Shown here: in pieces, positions 1-8,841 of the stretch
How positions within the stretch are numbered: the stretch's first letter is position 1
How the letters are laid out: each line of letters begins with the position of its first letter
Source: JBNKZU01 sp050301795
GTDB lineage: Bacteria > Pseudomonadota > Gammaproteobacteria > Thiohalomonadales > Thiohalomonadaceae
Direction of reading: 5' to 3'
Length of the DNA: 64,000 nucleotides
Assembly: GCA_050301795.1 (NCBI GenBank)
Contig: JBNKZU010000015.1
Span: 267,313 to 331,312, forward strand
Made by a program: the position numbers and the translations under genes
Notes under the pieces: model-generated
Seen by the model: the letters and a program-made list of their open reading frames with translations, nothing else
Database searches by the model: none
Told to the model about the DNA's origin: nothing

Positions 1-2
1 AT

Positions 3-1412
3 ATTCTTGATAAATGGCGTAATCGCATCCGCTATCTGCTGGTGGATGAGTATCAGGATACCAACAGCACCCAGTATCAATTGGTCAAACAACTGATGGC
101 CGAACGTGGCGCACTAACCGTGGTGGGTGATGATGATCAATCCATCTACGCCTGGCGCGGTGCACAACCCGAAAACCTGGCGCTGTTAAAAGATGATTTT
201 CCGACATTAAAAGTAGTAAAGCTGGAGCAGAACTATCGCTCCATGGGCATTATCCTGAAAGCGGCCAATACCCTGATTGATAACAACCCGCATATCTTTG
301 CCAAAAAACTCTGGAGCGATAAGGGGATGGGGGAATCTATCCGTATCGTCACTGCAGCTAATGATGAGGATGAAGCGCTCAAGGTCGTCTCACGTATTAT
401 TAGCAGGCACCACAACGACAATATTCCCTTCAATCAGTTTGCAATTCTCTACCGGGGCAACCATCAGTCACGCCCATTTGAAAAAGCACTGCGTGAACAC
501 CGCATACCCTATGTAATCAGTGGTGGTACCTCATTTTTCAGTTATACAGAGGTTAAGGACATCATGGCCTATCTGCGCCTGGTCTCAAACCCGGATGATG
601 ATGCGGCGTTTCTGCGTGTAGTAAATACTCCCCGGCGCGAGATTGGAGCGGTCACGCTCGAAAAGCTTGGCAACTACGCTGGTGAACGTGGCATCAGTCT
701 TTTCACTGCCAGCTTTGAATTTGGTCTGAAAACCACATTAAACGAACGCTCCTATCAGCGCCTGTCGCATTTTACCGAATGGCTGGTAGATGTTGGTGAT
801 CGTGCAAGGCGTGGCGATCCGGTTGAATCAGTCAGAACTCTCATCAGGGAGATCGATTATCAGGCATGGCTTAATGATACCTCACGTGATCTCAAGGTGG
901 CCGAGCGCCGGATGGAAAATGTGAATGATCTGATTAACTGGCTGTCGCGTATGGTTGAAGATTGGGATGGCTCGGAGCCATCTCTTGCAGAGCTGGTTAA
1001 TCGCCTTAGTCTGTTTGACATTCTGGAACGACAGAACGAAGAACAGGATAGTGAAGCTGTACGACTAATGACACTACATGCATCAAAAGGGCTGGAGTTC
1101 CCGCATGTATTCCTGGCAGGTGCCGAAGAGGAACTGTTACCCCATCGCACCAGCATCGAAGAGGATAATATTGAAGAGGAGCGTCGCCTTGCCTATGTGG
1201 GGATCACCCGAGCCCAAGAGAGCCTGACGATTACTCATGCAGCACGACGTCGCCGAGCTGGCGAGTTAGTTCGTTGTCAGACCAGCCGCTTTCTTGATGA
1301 ATTACCCGAAGAAGACCTGGTTTGGGAGAGTAAAAAGGGTGAAGTTCCGGCAGAGGAGCGGCAGGCAACCGGAAAGGCGAATCTGGCGAACCTGCGAGCA
1401 ATGCTTCAGTGA
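3..1412 (+). CDS. rep: ATP-dependent DNA helicase Rep, C-terminal part (5' truncated by window edge)
   Basis: Superfamily 1A 3'-5' DNA helicase that helps replication forks past bound proteins. The reading frame is open from base 3, so the gene starts outside the window; the GTG at 42 is an internal valine. Visible are the Walker B motif DEYQDTN at the start, then GDDDQSIYAWRGA (motif III) and QNYRS (motif IV). Further on come LMTLHASKGLEF (motif V) and EERRLAYVGITRA (motif VI). About 470 residues are present, where Rep is about 670, so roughly 200 N-terminal residues with Walker A are missing. The QPENLALLKDDFP wording after motif III is Rep-like rather than UvrD-like. The stop overlaps the convergent kinase gene by 7 bases. 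Confidence 0.93.
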   Translation: MLDKWRNRIRYLLVDEYQDTNSTQYQLVKQLMAERGALTVVGDDDQSIYAWRGAQPENLALLKDDFPTLKVVKLEQNYRSMGIILKAANTLIDNNPHIFAKKLWSDKGMGESIRIVTAANDEDEALKVVSRIISRHHNDNIPFNQFAILYRGNHQSRPFEKALREHRIPYVISGGTSFFSYTEVKDIMAYLRLVSNPDDDAAFLRVVNTPRREIGAVTLEKLGNYAGERGISLFTASFEFGLKTTLNERSYQRLSHFTEWLVDVGDRARRGDPVESVRTLIREIDYQAWLNDTSRDLKVAERRMENVNDLINWLSRMVEDWDGSEPSLAELVNRLSLFDILERQNEEQDSEAVRLMTLHASKGLEFPHVFLAGAEEELLPHRTSIEEDNIEEERRLAYVGITRAQESLTITHAARRRRAGELVRCQTSRFLDELPEEDLVWESKKGEVPAEERQATGKANLANLRAMLQ

Positions 1413-3196
1413 ACCGGTTGATTCAATAGTTTACCCAGTGTGTTACGCAGATGAGCAGGCCGTACCGGTTTGTGTAACAGGACAAAGCCACTCTCATTTG
1501 CCTCCTGTATTCGTTTGGGATCGGTATCTCCTGTGACTAAGACTGCCGGAACTTCAGCTCCGATGATTTTATGGATTTTTGTGATTGCCTCGGCACCGGT
1601 TGTATTATTTCGCAGACGATAATCGGCAATTATGGCATCAGGGATCACATCCATCTCCTTCACTAATTGAACAGCGCTCTCAATACTATCGCTCAAATAG
1701 GGAACACATCCCCAACGCATTAATAGAGATTCCGTGCCCTGTCGAACAGACAATTCATCATCAATGACAACAATGTGTTTATCCTTCAGATCCCAAATAA
1801 CAGGTTGATGACCGGGTTTAGGTTGTGTGCAGTCACTCTCTGAAAAAAGTTCAAGCTCAATACTAAAACAGGTTCCTTTCCCTTTGATCGAGTTGATAGA
1901 TAAAGGGTGTTGTAATAGCTCAGCCATGCGTCTACAGATCGAGAGACCCAGCCCTAAACCTTTACTGCGATCACGTTCAGGGTTGTGTAATTGCTGGAAC
2001 TCAAGAAAGATAAGCTCCTGATCCGATTTATCGATGCCAATACCGGTATCGAGTACTTGTAAAATGAGCTTATCTCCCCGTCGTCGACACCCGATCAATA
2101 CCCCACCTTTACTGGTATAACGGATCGCATTTGATAGCAGGTTTCTCACAATATTTGATAACAGCGTAGGGTCGGTATTAACCCAGGCATTAAAGAGATG
2201 GTGTTTAAGTTTTAACCCCTTCTCTTGTGCCAGAGGCGCAAACTCAAGCGTAATACTCTCTAACAGTGAGCGAATATTAATAATCTCCTTCTCCGGTTCG
2301 ATAATATTTGCATCAAGTTTTGAAATATCGAGTAGTGATGTGAGTAGCTGGTTTAAAGAGTCAACTGCACTGTTGACATAGGTAAGTATTAACTTTCCGT
2401 TGGCACTTTTTACCTCACTTTCAAGTGCAGTGGTAAATAGTGAAAGTGAATGTACTGGCTGACGCAGATCATGACTGGCCGATGCAAGAAAGCGGGTTTT
2501 GGCCTGATTGGCAAACTCAACACGCTCCTTCTCTTTTTGAAGAGCCTTAAGTAGTTCAAGGTTGGTATAGTTTAAAGCTACCGTTTTGCGGTAACTGCGA
2601 TTCGCGCCCTTTGAGATGTTGTAGGCCACAACAATATAGATCAACAGACCAATACCCATTGCGGCATACTCTGATGTTCCCTCAAACAACATCCTTAACG
2701 ACAGAGGGCCAATACTTGATGTAACGAAAAACAGATAGGTCTTAGGCCAGACAGAGTTGTTATTAACTCCTGAGATAGTGACGCCGATAATAATACAAAA
2801 GAGCGCAACCTGGTGACCCATACCTGCATCCGAGCTGAAAAAATAGACACCACCGAACCCCCACATGGCACCCAGTATTAATGAGCCGATGGCATATCGA
2901 TTCCCCCAATAATCCGGGGTATTAACAGCAGGCCTGTTTTCTGAGGTGTAGAGTTTAAAAAGGTAGTAACGATGGCCGCATGAGACATACATCGTAATCA
3001 ACCATAGAACAAGATCCACTCCCTGGTGATAACTCGATATACCAATGGCCAGAGCTGTGGATAATAGAATTGTTCCATACACCACCGCCGGTATTCTTCT
3101 GTAGAGCTCATCGATTGCATCGTTATCAATCAGCTTATCCAGCGACTCGTCATTTTGGGGGAGACGATGCATCGACGCCTCAGTAATCTGTTCCAT
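1406..3196 (-). CDS. Membrane hybrid sensor histidine kinase / response regulator
   Basis: Two-component hybrid kinase. Residue numbers count from an upstream ATG at 3235. Several hydrophobic helices lie between about 50 and 210, with no recognisable extracytoplasmic domain. The phosphoacceptor H-box is ASHDLRQP with His255. The HATPase domain follows with an N-box near 361-370, DTGIG at 396-400 and GLGLGLS at 426-432. A C-terminal receiver domain has the acidic pair DD492-493, phospho-acceptor Asp538 in IIADYR, and Lys589 in HKP. There is no DNA-binding output, so the receiver may be a phosphosink or may feed another regulator. I place the start at ATG 3196 because AGGGA lies 6 bases upstream of it; the ATG at 3235 has a more distant AAGGGA. 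Signal and target are unknown. Confidence 0.85.
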   Translation of the reverse strand: MEQITEASMHRLPQNDESLDKLIDNDAIDELYRRIPAVVYGTILLSTALAIGISSYHQGVDLVLWLITMYVSCGHRYYLFKLYTSENRPAVNTPDYWGNRYAIGSLILGAMWGFGGVYFFSSDAGMGHQVALFCIIIGVTISGVNNNSVWPKTYLFFVTSSIGPLSLRMLFEGTSEYAAMGIGLLIYIVVAYNISKGANRSYRKTVALNYTNLELLKALQKEKERVEFANQAKTRFLASASHDLRQPVHSLSLFTTALESEVKSANGKLILTYVNSAVDSLNQLLTSLLDISKLDANIIEPEKEIINIRSLLESITLEFAPLAQEKGLKLKHHLFNAWVNTDPTLLSNIVRNLLSNAIRYTSKGGVLIGCRRRGDKLILQVLDTGIGIDKSDQELIFLEFQQLHNPERDRSKGLGLGLSICRRMAELLQHPLSINSIKGKGTCFSIELELFSESDCTQPKPGHQPVIWDLKDKHIVVIDDELSVRQGTESLLMRWGCVPYLSDSIESAVQLVKEMDVIPDAIIADYRLRNNTTGAEAITKIHKIIGAEVPAVLVTGDTDPKRIQEANESGFVLLHKPVRPAHLRNTLGKLLNQPVH

Positions 3197-3358
3197 TAAA
3201 AATCCCTGTTGATATTTGTGGGAGGACGGACTCATTAACTGCCATGTCCCTTATTACAATGTAGGCAGGATAAGGTCAATGATACAAAAGCATTAATGCA
3301 TAAGCCAAGAGCCATTTCTGATACTATTGGCATTTTGGTTAAGACCTGTTTTCGTTTT

Positions 3359-4153
3359 ATGAAATATCTTCTGATAATAATTGCTCTAATCACCTCAAGT
3401 GGTTGTTCAACGATGCAAAAACTTGCAAACGATGATCGCAGACTAACAATTACCCCAACATGGCATCGAATTACGGAGGCGGCAAATCGCGCCATTTCAG
3501 ATCCAGGCACAATAATCCCGGCAGCAGCGGCAATTGCTGTGGCAATGACTGGTAAAGACCGTGAGTGGGCATTAGATGCTTATAAAAACCATTACCTCTT
3601 CGGAAACGACGACGATGCCCATCTGCAATCAGAACGGGGAAGAGAGTTCTTATACCTGCTGATGGCTTCAACCGCATTTGCAGCCGAGCCAGTAACAGAT
3701 GAGAACAGATATACAGAAGGGGCACTACTTGCGACTACCGAGTTTGCAACCATCTCGGCCACGACCCTGGCAACACGCATACTGAAGAAAAATATCTCAC
3801 GCAAGATCCCGAATTATGACCCAACCAAACCAGATGATGAGTCTTTTCCATCCAACCATGCCACCGAACCGTTTGCCGCAGCCGCCGTAATACGCCGTAA
3901 TCTGGATCGAGCGGATATTTCCGAAGGATGGAAAAACACCATTAACGGAATAAGCTACTTCACTGCATCAGCCGCATCGTGGGCGCGAATCGAGATGGGA
4001 CTCCACTACCCAACCGATCAGTTGCTAAGCGCCGCCGTGGGTAATTTTGTCGGCCTGTTTGTGCATGATGCCTTTATCCTGAACCCAAAACTTTCGTTAA
4101 CATTAGTTCCTGATAGAGAGCGCTTCTATGCAGGAATAGGTTACCGCTTTTAG
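3359..4153 (+). CDS. PAP2-superfamily phosphatase, predicted lipoprotein
   Basis: Probable membrane-attached phosphatidic-acid-phosphatase-type enzyme. The open frame begins at 3296, but the start at 3359 gives a lipoprotein signal (MKYLLIIIALITSSGC) with Cys at residue 16. The PAP2 signature is present as PSNHAT and then R-x5-H-x3-D (ARIEMGLHYPTD), which hold the catalytic histidines. The usual serine in the second motif's SGH is Asn here, as in some family members. The gene ends one base before the frame of the VTT membrane protein, and the two are likely co-transcribed. Both families act on or near membrane lipids, so a shared role in undecaprenyl or phospholipid recycling is plausible but inferred. 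Confidence 0.8.
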   Translation: MKYLLIIIALITSSGCSTMQKLANDDRRLTITPTWHRITEAANRAISDPGTIIPAAAAIAVAMTGKDREWALDAYKNHYLFGNDDDAHLQSERGREFLYLLMASTAFAAEPVTDENRYTEGALLATTEFATISATTLATRILKKNISRKIPNYDPTKPDDESFPSNHATEPFAAAAVIRRNLDRADISEGWKNTINGISYFTASAASWARIEMGLHYPTDQLLSAAVGNFVGLFVHDAFILNPKLSLTLVPDRERFYAGIGYRF

Positions 4154-4162
4154 GTGTTGGCA

Positions 4163-4813
4163 ATGAAAGCCCGCTATCTGAAAAAACTGCTCATCATCAC
4201 GCTGTTAATCACTATCGGTGTGCTACTCGACCTCTATGGCGTGCTCGACCCGCAACGACTGCTAACCATAGCCAGAGCCTACAGCGAAAACTGGTGGCTG
4301 GTGCTGATACTCATCGTCATTCAGGCGGTTCTGTTTACCTTCGCTTTAGCGGGGTCAGTTTTTTTATGGGTCGTTGCTCCGCTCTACCCACCAGTTATTG
4401 CGACACTCATCCTTGCAACAGGGGCAACTCTGGGTGGCGTGGGAGCCTACCTCTTTTCACAGCGCCTTACCAATGAGTGGATCGAGAGAGTTGAAAAATC
4501 GCACACCTACCGCGTCCTGCATAAATACGATAACTTCTTTACGCTCTTTGCGATGCGCCTGTTTCCGGCATTTCCACATGCAGTGGTAAACTACAGCTCA
4601 GGCATGTTAAAGGTAAAACTGAGCCACTTTATTACGGCATCATTTACAGGTGTTGCCATCAAGTCATGGGTCTATGCCAACGTCATCTACAATGCAACGA
4701 CTACCGAATCGATCGATCAACTCTTTACCCTCTCAACCTATGGGCCACTGGTACTACTATCGGTAATAACAGTGACAGGGGTCATCCTCATGAACAGACA
4801 CTCTGCACAGTAG
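4163..4813 (+). CDS. TVP38/TMEM64-type (VTT domain) membrane protein
   Basis: Multi-pass inner-membrane protein of the VTT/DedA-like superfamily, linked to lipid scrambling or transport. It has an N-terminal helix, then the VTT core with reentrant segments (GATLGGVGAYLFSQRL) and the conserved RLFPAFPHAVVNYSSGML stretch, which matches the family's R-x-x-P-x-x-P-x-x-x-x-N-Y pattern. The open frame starts with GTG at 4154, but ATG 4163 has AGGTG seven bases upstream and is preferred. The stop codon TAG (4811-4813) lies inside an inverted-repeat element. It is probably in an operon with the PAP2 gene just upstream. Confidence 0.8.
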   Translation: MKARYLKKLLIITLLITIGVLLDLYGVLDPQRLLTIARAYSENWWLVLILIVIQAVLFTFALAGSVFLWVVAPLYPPVIATLILATGATLGGVGAYLFSQRLTNEWIERVEKSHTYRVLHKYDNFFTLFAMRLFPAFPHAVVNYSSGMLKVKLSHFITASFTGVAIKSWVYANVIYNATTTESIDQLFTLSTYGPLVLLSVITVTGVILMNRHSAQ

Positions 4814-4884
4814 GTTGGGCTGAACCCGTGAAGCACAACATAAGAGATGGTAGTGTTGTGGTTCGTAAACTCACCCCAACCTAC
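4810..4884. repeat. REP/MITE-like inverted repeat overlapping a stop codon
   Basis: GTAGGTTGGG at 4810-4819 is mirrored by CCCCAACCTAC at 4874-4884. A second pairing lies inside it (AAGCACAACA against TGTTGTGGTT). The GTAGGTTGGG word is characteristic of dispersed proteobacterial hairpin repeats. It supplies the stop codon of the VTT gene. The rest of the 4814-5046 gap holds only a short hairpin, TGTGAAA-TCCC-TTTCACA (5010-5027), which could be a weak terminator for prpD on the minus strand. Confidence 0.6.
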
Positions 4885-5046
4885 GCACTGCGAGTGAAGC
4901 ATTATGCATACAAAACAGATCAAACTTACGTTGATTGTATAAAGAGATGAACGGATATTTTTTAATGTATCGGTGTTCTAATCAAGTGCATGTAGTGTAG
5001 AAATTGAACTGTGAAATCCCTTTCACAATTCATTGGGCGTTATCTC

Positions 5047-6495
5047 TTAGATTAAGTACATATCCATATATTCATTGAGTGGTGTTGCTTCCAGCTTCTG
5101 TTGATCCAGGCTCAGTTCATAGATCGCCTCTGCCTGACGTCGTGGGAAACGGGTCAGCAGCGCATCATGGAACTTCTTCTCCAGCACCGGTATGCCCTCT
5201 TCACGACGGCGGCGATGCCCGATGGGGTATTCAACCTCAACCTTTTCGGTTGAGCTGCCATCAGTAAAGAACACCTGGATCGCATTAGCGATGGAGCGCT
5301 TGTCGGGGTCGTGATACTCCTTCGAGTAGCGCTCATCTTCCATCACTACCATCTTGTTACGCAGCGCATCAATACGTGGATCCTGAGCAAACTCATTTTC
5401 ATAGTGCTCTGCGGTTAGCTCACCATGCAGCAGCGATACCGCGACAATGTATTGTAGGCAGTGGTCTCGGTCAGCCGGATTATGCAGTGGCCCCTCCTTG
5501 GAGATAATACGAATAGCTGAATCCTGTGTGGTCAGTTCAATGCGCTCGATCTCATTAACCCGATCTTTTACCTGATCGTGCAATGCAAATGCACACTCTA
5601 CCGCTGTCTGTGAATGGAACTCTGCCGGGAATGAGATCTTGAACAGGATCTGCTCCATCACATAACTGCCATAAGGGCGCTGGAATTTGAATTTATTGCC
5701 CTTAAACAGCACGTCATAGAAGCCCCACTGTTTTGCCGAGAGCACACTCGGCAGTCCCATCTCACCCTTCTGTACCATCATTGCCAGGCGGACTGCACGA
5801 CTTGACGCATCACCCGCTGCCCATGATTTACGTGAACCAGTATTGGGTGCATGGCGATAGGTGCGCAGCGACTGTCCATCAACCCACGCCTGAGACAGTG
5901 CATCTACGGTTTGATCCATATTGAGATCAAGCATCACCGATGCAACCGCAGCCGATGCAACCTTAACCAGCAACACATGATCCAGACCAACACGATTAAA
6001 ACAGTTCTCCAGCGCAAGCACTCCCTGTACCTCATGCGCTTTAACCATCAGATGCAGCACATCGCCTACCGCTAGAGGCTGTTTACCTTCGGCAACGGCC
6101 TTGCGGCTTAAGTAATCACCCAAGCCAAGAATAGCACCGAGGTTATCCGATGGGTGTCCCCACTCTGCGGCCAGCCAGGTATCATTAAAGTCGAGCCAGC
6201 GTACAAGGGCACCGATGTCCCACGCTGCTTTTACCGGATCGAGTTGATGTGGTGTTCCGGGTACTCGCGCACCATGTGGCACCACTGTTCCCGGAATGAT
6301 TGGTCCAAGGTGTTTGGTTGCCTCTGGATACTGGAGCGCTAAAAGTGCACAGCCAATGCTGTCAATCAGGCAGCTACGTGCAGTACTAAGCGCCTCTTCC
6401 GAGGTGACTTCATAGTTAAGTACATATTCGGCAATATCCACCAGTTCCTGATCCGGGGCTGGACGGTCGTTTATATCTACGTTGTGTGAACTCAT
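5047..6495 (-). CDS. prpD: 2-methylcitrate dehydratase PrpD
   Basis: Dehydrates 2-methylcitrate to 2-methyl-cis-aconitate in the methylcitrate cycle for propionyl-CoA. Its 482 residues match the length of E. coli PrpD (about 483), and it shows the MmgE/PrpD fold wording, e.g. VRWLDFNDTWLAAEWGHPSDN near the N-terminus and SRAVRLAMM mid-protein. It is the last gene of the minus-strand gntR-prpB-prpC-prpD operon but sits 284 bases downstream of prpC because a repeat element occupies that gap. No acnD or prpF is present, so this operon uses the PrpD variant of the pathway. Confidence 0.95.
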   Translation of the reverse strand: MSSHNVDINDRPAPDQELVDIAEYVLNYEVTSEEALSTARSCLIDSIGCALLALQYPEATKHLGPIIPGTVVPHGARVPGTPHQLDPVKAAWDIGALVRWLDFNDTWLAAEWGHPSDNLGAILGLGDYLSRKAVAEGKQPLAVGDVLHLMVKAHEVQGVLALENCFNRVGLDHVLLVKVASAAVASVMLDLNMDQTVDALSQAWVDGQSLRTYRHAPNTGSRKSWAAGDASSRAVRLAMMVQKGEMGLPSVLSAKQWGFYDVLFKGNKFKFQRPYGSYVMEQILFKISFPAEFHSQTAVECAFALHDQVKDRVNEIERIELTTQDSAIRIISKEGPLHNPADRDHCLQYIVAVSLLHGELTAEHYENEFAQDPRIDALRNKMVVMEDERYSKEYHDPDKRSIANAIQVFFTDGSSTEKVEVEYPIGHRRRREEGIPVLEKKFHDALLTRFPRRQAEAIYELSLDQQKLEATPLNEYMDMYLI

Positions 6496-6523
6496 ATTTA
6501 ATCTCTTATATAAAAATTAATTA

Positions 6524-6775
6524 CTCTCGCAAAGGCGCAAAGTTCGCTAAGGTTTAATGAAGGTTATTTGCAACTCGAGTAATTCTGTTCTTCATTAACG
6601 CCTTGCTGAAATAGCACCGCCGCCGATAGGTAGTCATTGCGAGGAGCGAAGCGACGTGGCAATCCATAACCATCTGCTATCAAGGCTCTGGATTGCTTCA
6701 CTATGTTCGCAATGACATTTTCCACGCATAATAGTTTTATCATCTTCCTTTGCGTTCTCTGCGCCTTTGCGAGAA
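6524..6775. repeat. Nested inverted-repeat element between prpC and prpD
   Basis: Outer arms: a 29-base segment at 6524-6552 (core CTCGCAAAGGCGCA) and its near-perfect reverse complement at 6747-6775 (core TGCGCCTTTGCGAG). Inside them, a second element runs from GTCATTGCGAGGAGCGAAGC at 6633 to GCAATGAC ending at 6716, with GGCAATCC and GGATTGCT as further paired words. Both word types are familiar dispersed palindromic repeats in proteobacterial genomes. The outer right arm starts about 5 bases beyond the prpC stop. No open reading frame is inside, so this is a non-autonomous MITE or REP composite within an operon. Confidence 0.7.
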
Positions 6776-6779
6776 ACTT

Positions 6780-7934
6780 CTATCCCCGCTCTGCCAGTGG
6801 TACGAATGTCAGATCTTCAGGCCCTACATAGTTGGCGCTGGGGCGTATGATCTTGTTGTCTGCCCGCTGCTCAAGGATATGTGCTACCCATCCTGATGTA
6901 CGTGATACAACAAATAGCGGTGTAAACATCGGTGTTGGCACATTCATCATGTGGTACGAAACTGATGAGAACCAGTCAAGATTCGGAAACATCTTTTTCA
7001 GATCCCACATCACCGATTCAATCCGTGATGCCACCTCAAACATGCGCATATTTCCGGCCTCTTCAGAGAGGCTTCTGGCAACCGACTTGATCATCTCGTT
7101 GCGTGGATCACCAATGGTATAGACCGGGTGACCAAAACCGATAATGATCTCCTTCTTCTCCATGCGCGCCTTGATGTCTGCCTCTGCCTCGTCTGCATTC
7201 TGGTAGCGCATCTGTATTTCACAGGCTGCTTCGTTTGCACCACCATGTTTAGGGCCACGTAGTGCCCCAATTGCTCCGGTGATAGCTGAATAGATGTCCG
7301 AGTTTGTTCCAGCGATAACCCTGGCGGCAAAGGTAGAGGCATTCAGCTCATGCTCTGCATAGAGGATTAACGAGATATGCATCGCCTTGACATGAGACTC
7401 TGATGGCTTTTTGCCATGCAACAGATGCAGGATATGTCCGCCGATTGAATCATCATCGGTTTCCACTTCGATACGTTTGCCATGATGTGCAAAGTGATAC
7501 CAGTACATCAGCATTGAGCCAAAGCTCGCCATGAGTCGGTCACCAATATCTTTGGCACCATCTTCATGCAGTGAGTTATCCTCCGGCTCCAGCGAGCCAA
7601 GAACAGAGCACCCCGTTCTTAAAACATCCATGGGATGCGATGATGCTGGCAGTAGCTCCAGCGACTTTTTCAGTGGCTCTGGCAGACCGCGCATCTCTTT
7701 AAGGCGCTGTTTATATGCAGCCAGCTCGCCTCTGTTTGGCAGTACGCCATGTATCAGTAGATACGCAATCTCCTCAAACTCTGCCCTGTCAGCAAAGTCG
7801 AGGATGTTATAGCCACGGTAGTGCAGGTCGTTACCTGTTCTGCCCACGGTACATATCGTGGTATTAGCTGCTGCGGTGCCAGATAGGGCTACCGATTTTT
7901 TCTTTTTCCCCTGAAGGATCTGTTCGCCTGTCAT
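6780..7934 (-). CDS. prpC: 2-methylcitrate synthase PrpC
   Basis: Condenses propionyl-CoA with oxaloacetate to give 2-methylcitrate (citrate synthase family). The frame stays open back to 8201 inside prpB, but the true start is ATG 7934 (MTGEQILQGK). It has AAGGAG seven bases upstream, gives 384 residues as expected for PrpC, and leaves a 13-base gap to prpB. Family motifs include GYNILDFAD, HELNASTFAARVIAGT (catalytic His of HxxNxSTF type), GPKHGGANE, and GFGHPVYTIGDPR with a catalytic His. Confidence 0.95.
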   Translation of the reverse strand: MTGEQILQGKKKKSVALSGTAAANTTICTVGRTGNDLHYRGYNILDFADRAEFEEIAYLLIHGVLPNRGELAAYKQRLKEMRGLPEPLKKSLELLPASSHPMDVLRTGCSVLGSLEPEDNSLHEDGAKDIGDRLMASFGSMLMYWYHFAHHGKRIEVETDDDSIGGHILHLLHGKKPSESHVKAMHISLILYAEHELNASTFAARVIAGTNSDIYSAITGAIGALRGPKHGGANEAACEIQMRYQNADEAEADIKARMEKKEIIIGFGHPVYTIGDPRNEMIKSVARSLSEEAGNMRMFEVASRIESVMWDLKKMFPNLDWFSSVSYHMMNVPTPMFTPLFVVSRTSGWVAHILEQRADNKIIRPSANYVGPEDLTFVPLAERG

Positions 7935-7947
7935 TTGATACTCCTTA

Positions 7948-8838
7948 CTAACTTTTCTCTTTGCCGGCTGAAAACAGTTGATCCAGCTTCTGTTCATAGG
8001 CGTGATAGTTAAGATATTTGTAGAGATCCATTCGTGTCTGCATCGTATCGACCACCTCTTTCTGATGTCCGTTTTCACGAATGGACTGATAGACATTGAG
8101 TGCAGCCTGGTTAGCTGCGCGAAATGCCGAGAGTGGGTAGAGCACAATGCTGACACCAACGGATGATAGCTCGTCGGCACTGTATAACGGAGTCGCTCCA
8201 AATTCGGTTATATTTGCAAGCACTGGCACCTTGACGGCATCAACAAACTGCTGATACTGCTCCAGTGATGTCATCGCCTCCGGGAAGATCATATCCGCCC
8301 CGGCCTCAACACAGGCCAGCGCCCGTTCAATCGCAGACTCCATCCCCTCAACGGCAAGGGCATCGGTGCGCGCCATGATCACAAAATCGTTCTGGCGTGA
8401 GTCTGTTGCGGCCTTGATTCGATCGACCATCTCGGCCTGTGACACTATCGCCTTACCTGGACGATGACCGCACCTTTTTGCCATCACCTGATCTTCGATA
8501 TGCACACCTGCCGCACCAGCGCGCTCCATCTCGGTGACAGTTCTTGAGATATTAAAGGCGCTACCCCATCCGGTATCGGCATCTACCAGCAGCGGCAGAT
8601 CCACCGCAGAGGTGATACGACGCACGTCAACCAGCACATCGGCCAGGGATGTCATTCCCAGATCCGGCAGACCATAGGATGTATTGGCAACACCTGCCCC
8701 TGATAGATAGAGCGCCTTGTAGCCAACCTCCTGCGCCATCATTGCGTGATAGGCATTAACGGCGCCGACCAGTTGCAGTGGTGACTCATCTGCCACTGCC
8801 TGTCTAAATTTGGCGCCAGGGCTAAGATTATTGTTCAT
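7948..8838 (-). CDS. prpB: 2-methylisocitrate lyase PrpB
   Basis: Cleaves 2-methylisocitrate to pyruvate and succinate, the last step of the methylcitrate cycle. It has 296 residues, the same as E. coli PrpB. ICL/PEP-mutase superfamily motifs are present: VDADTGWG, the metal-binding HIEDQV, and the lyase signature KRCGHRPGK carrying the catalytic Cys. The start ATG 8838 is three bases after the gntR stop. Its Shine-Dalgarno AGAGGA lies within the last codons of gntR, which indicates translational coupling. Confidence 0.95.
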   Translation of the reverse strand: MNNNLSPGAKFRQAVADESPLQLVGAVNAYHAMMAQEVGYKALYLSGAGVANTSYGLPDLGMTSLADVLVDVRRITSAVDLPLLVDADTGWGSAFNISRTVTEMERAGAAGVHIEDQVMAKRCGHRPGKAIVSQAEMVDRIKAATDSRQNDFVIMARTDALAVEGMESAIERALACVEAGADMIFPEAMTSLEQYQQFVDAVKVPVLANITEFGATPLYSADELSSVGVSIVLYPLSAFRAANQAALNVYQSIRENGHQKEVVDTMQTRMDLYKYLNYHAYEQKLDQLFSAGKEKS

Positions 8839-8841
8839 TGA

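Noticed and set aside
6780..8201. Long 473-residue frame for prpC reaching into prpB
   Set aside because: The extra N-terminus is prpB read in another frame. ATG 7934 has a strong ribosome-binding site and gives the normal PrpC length.
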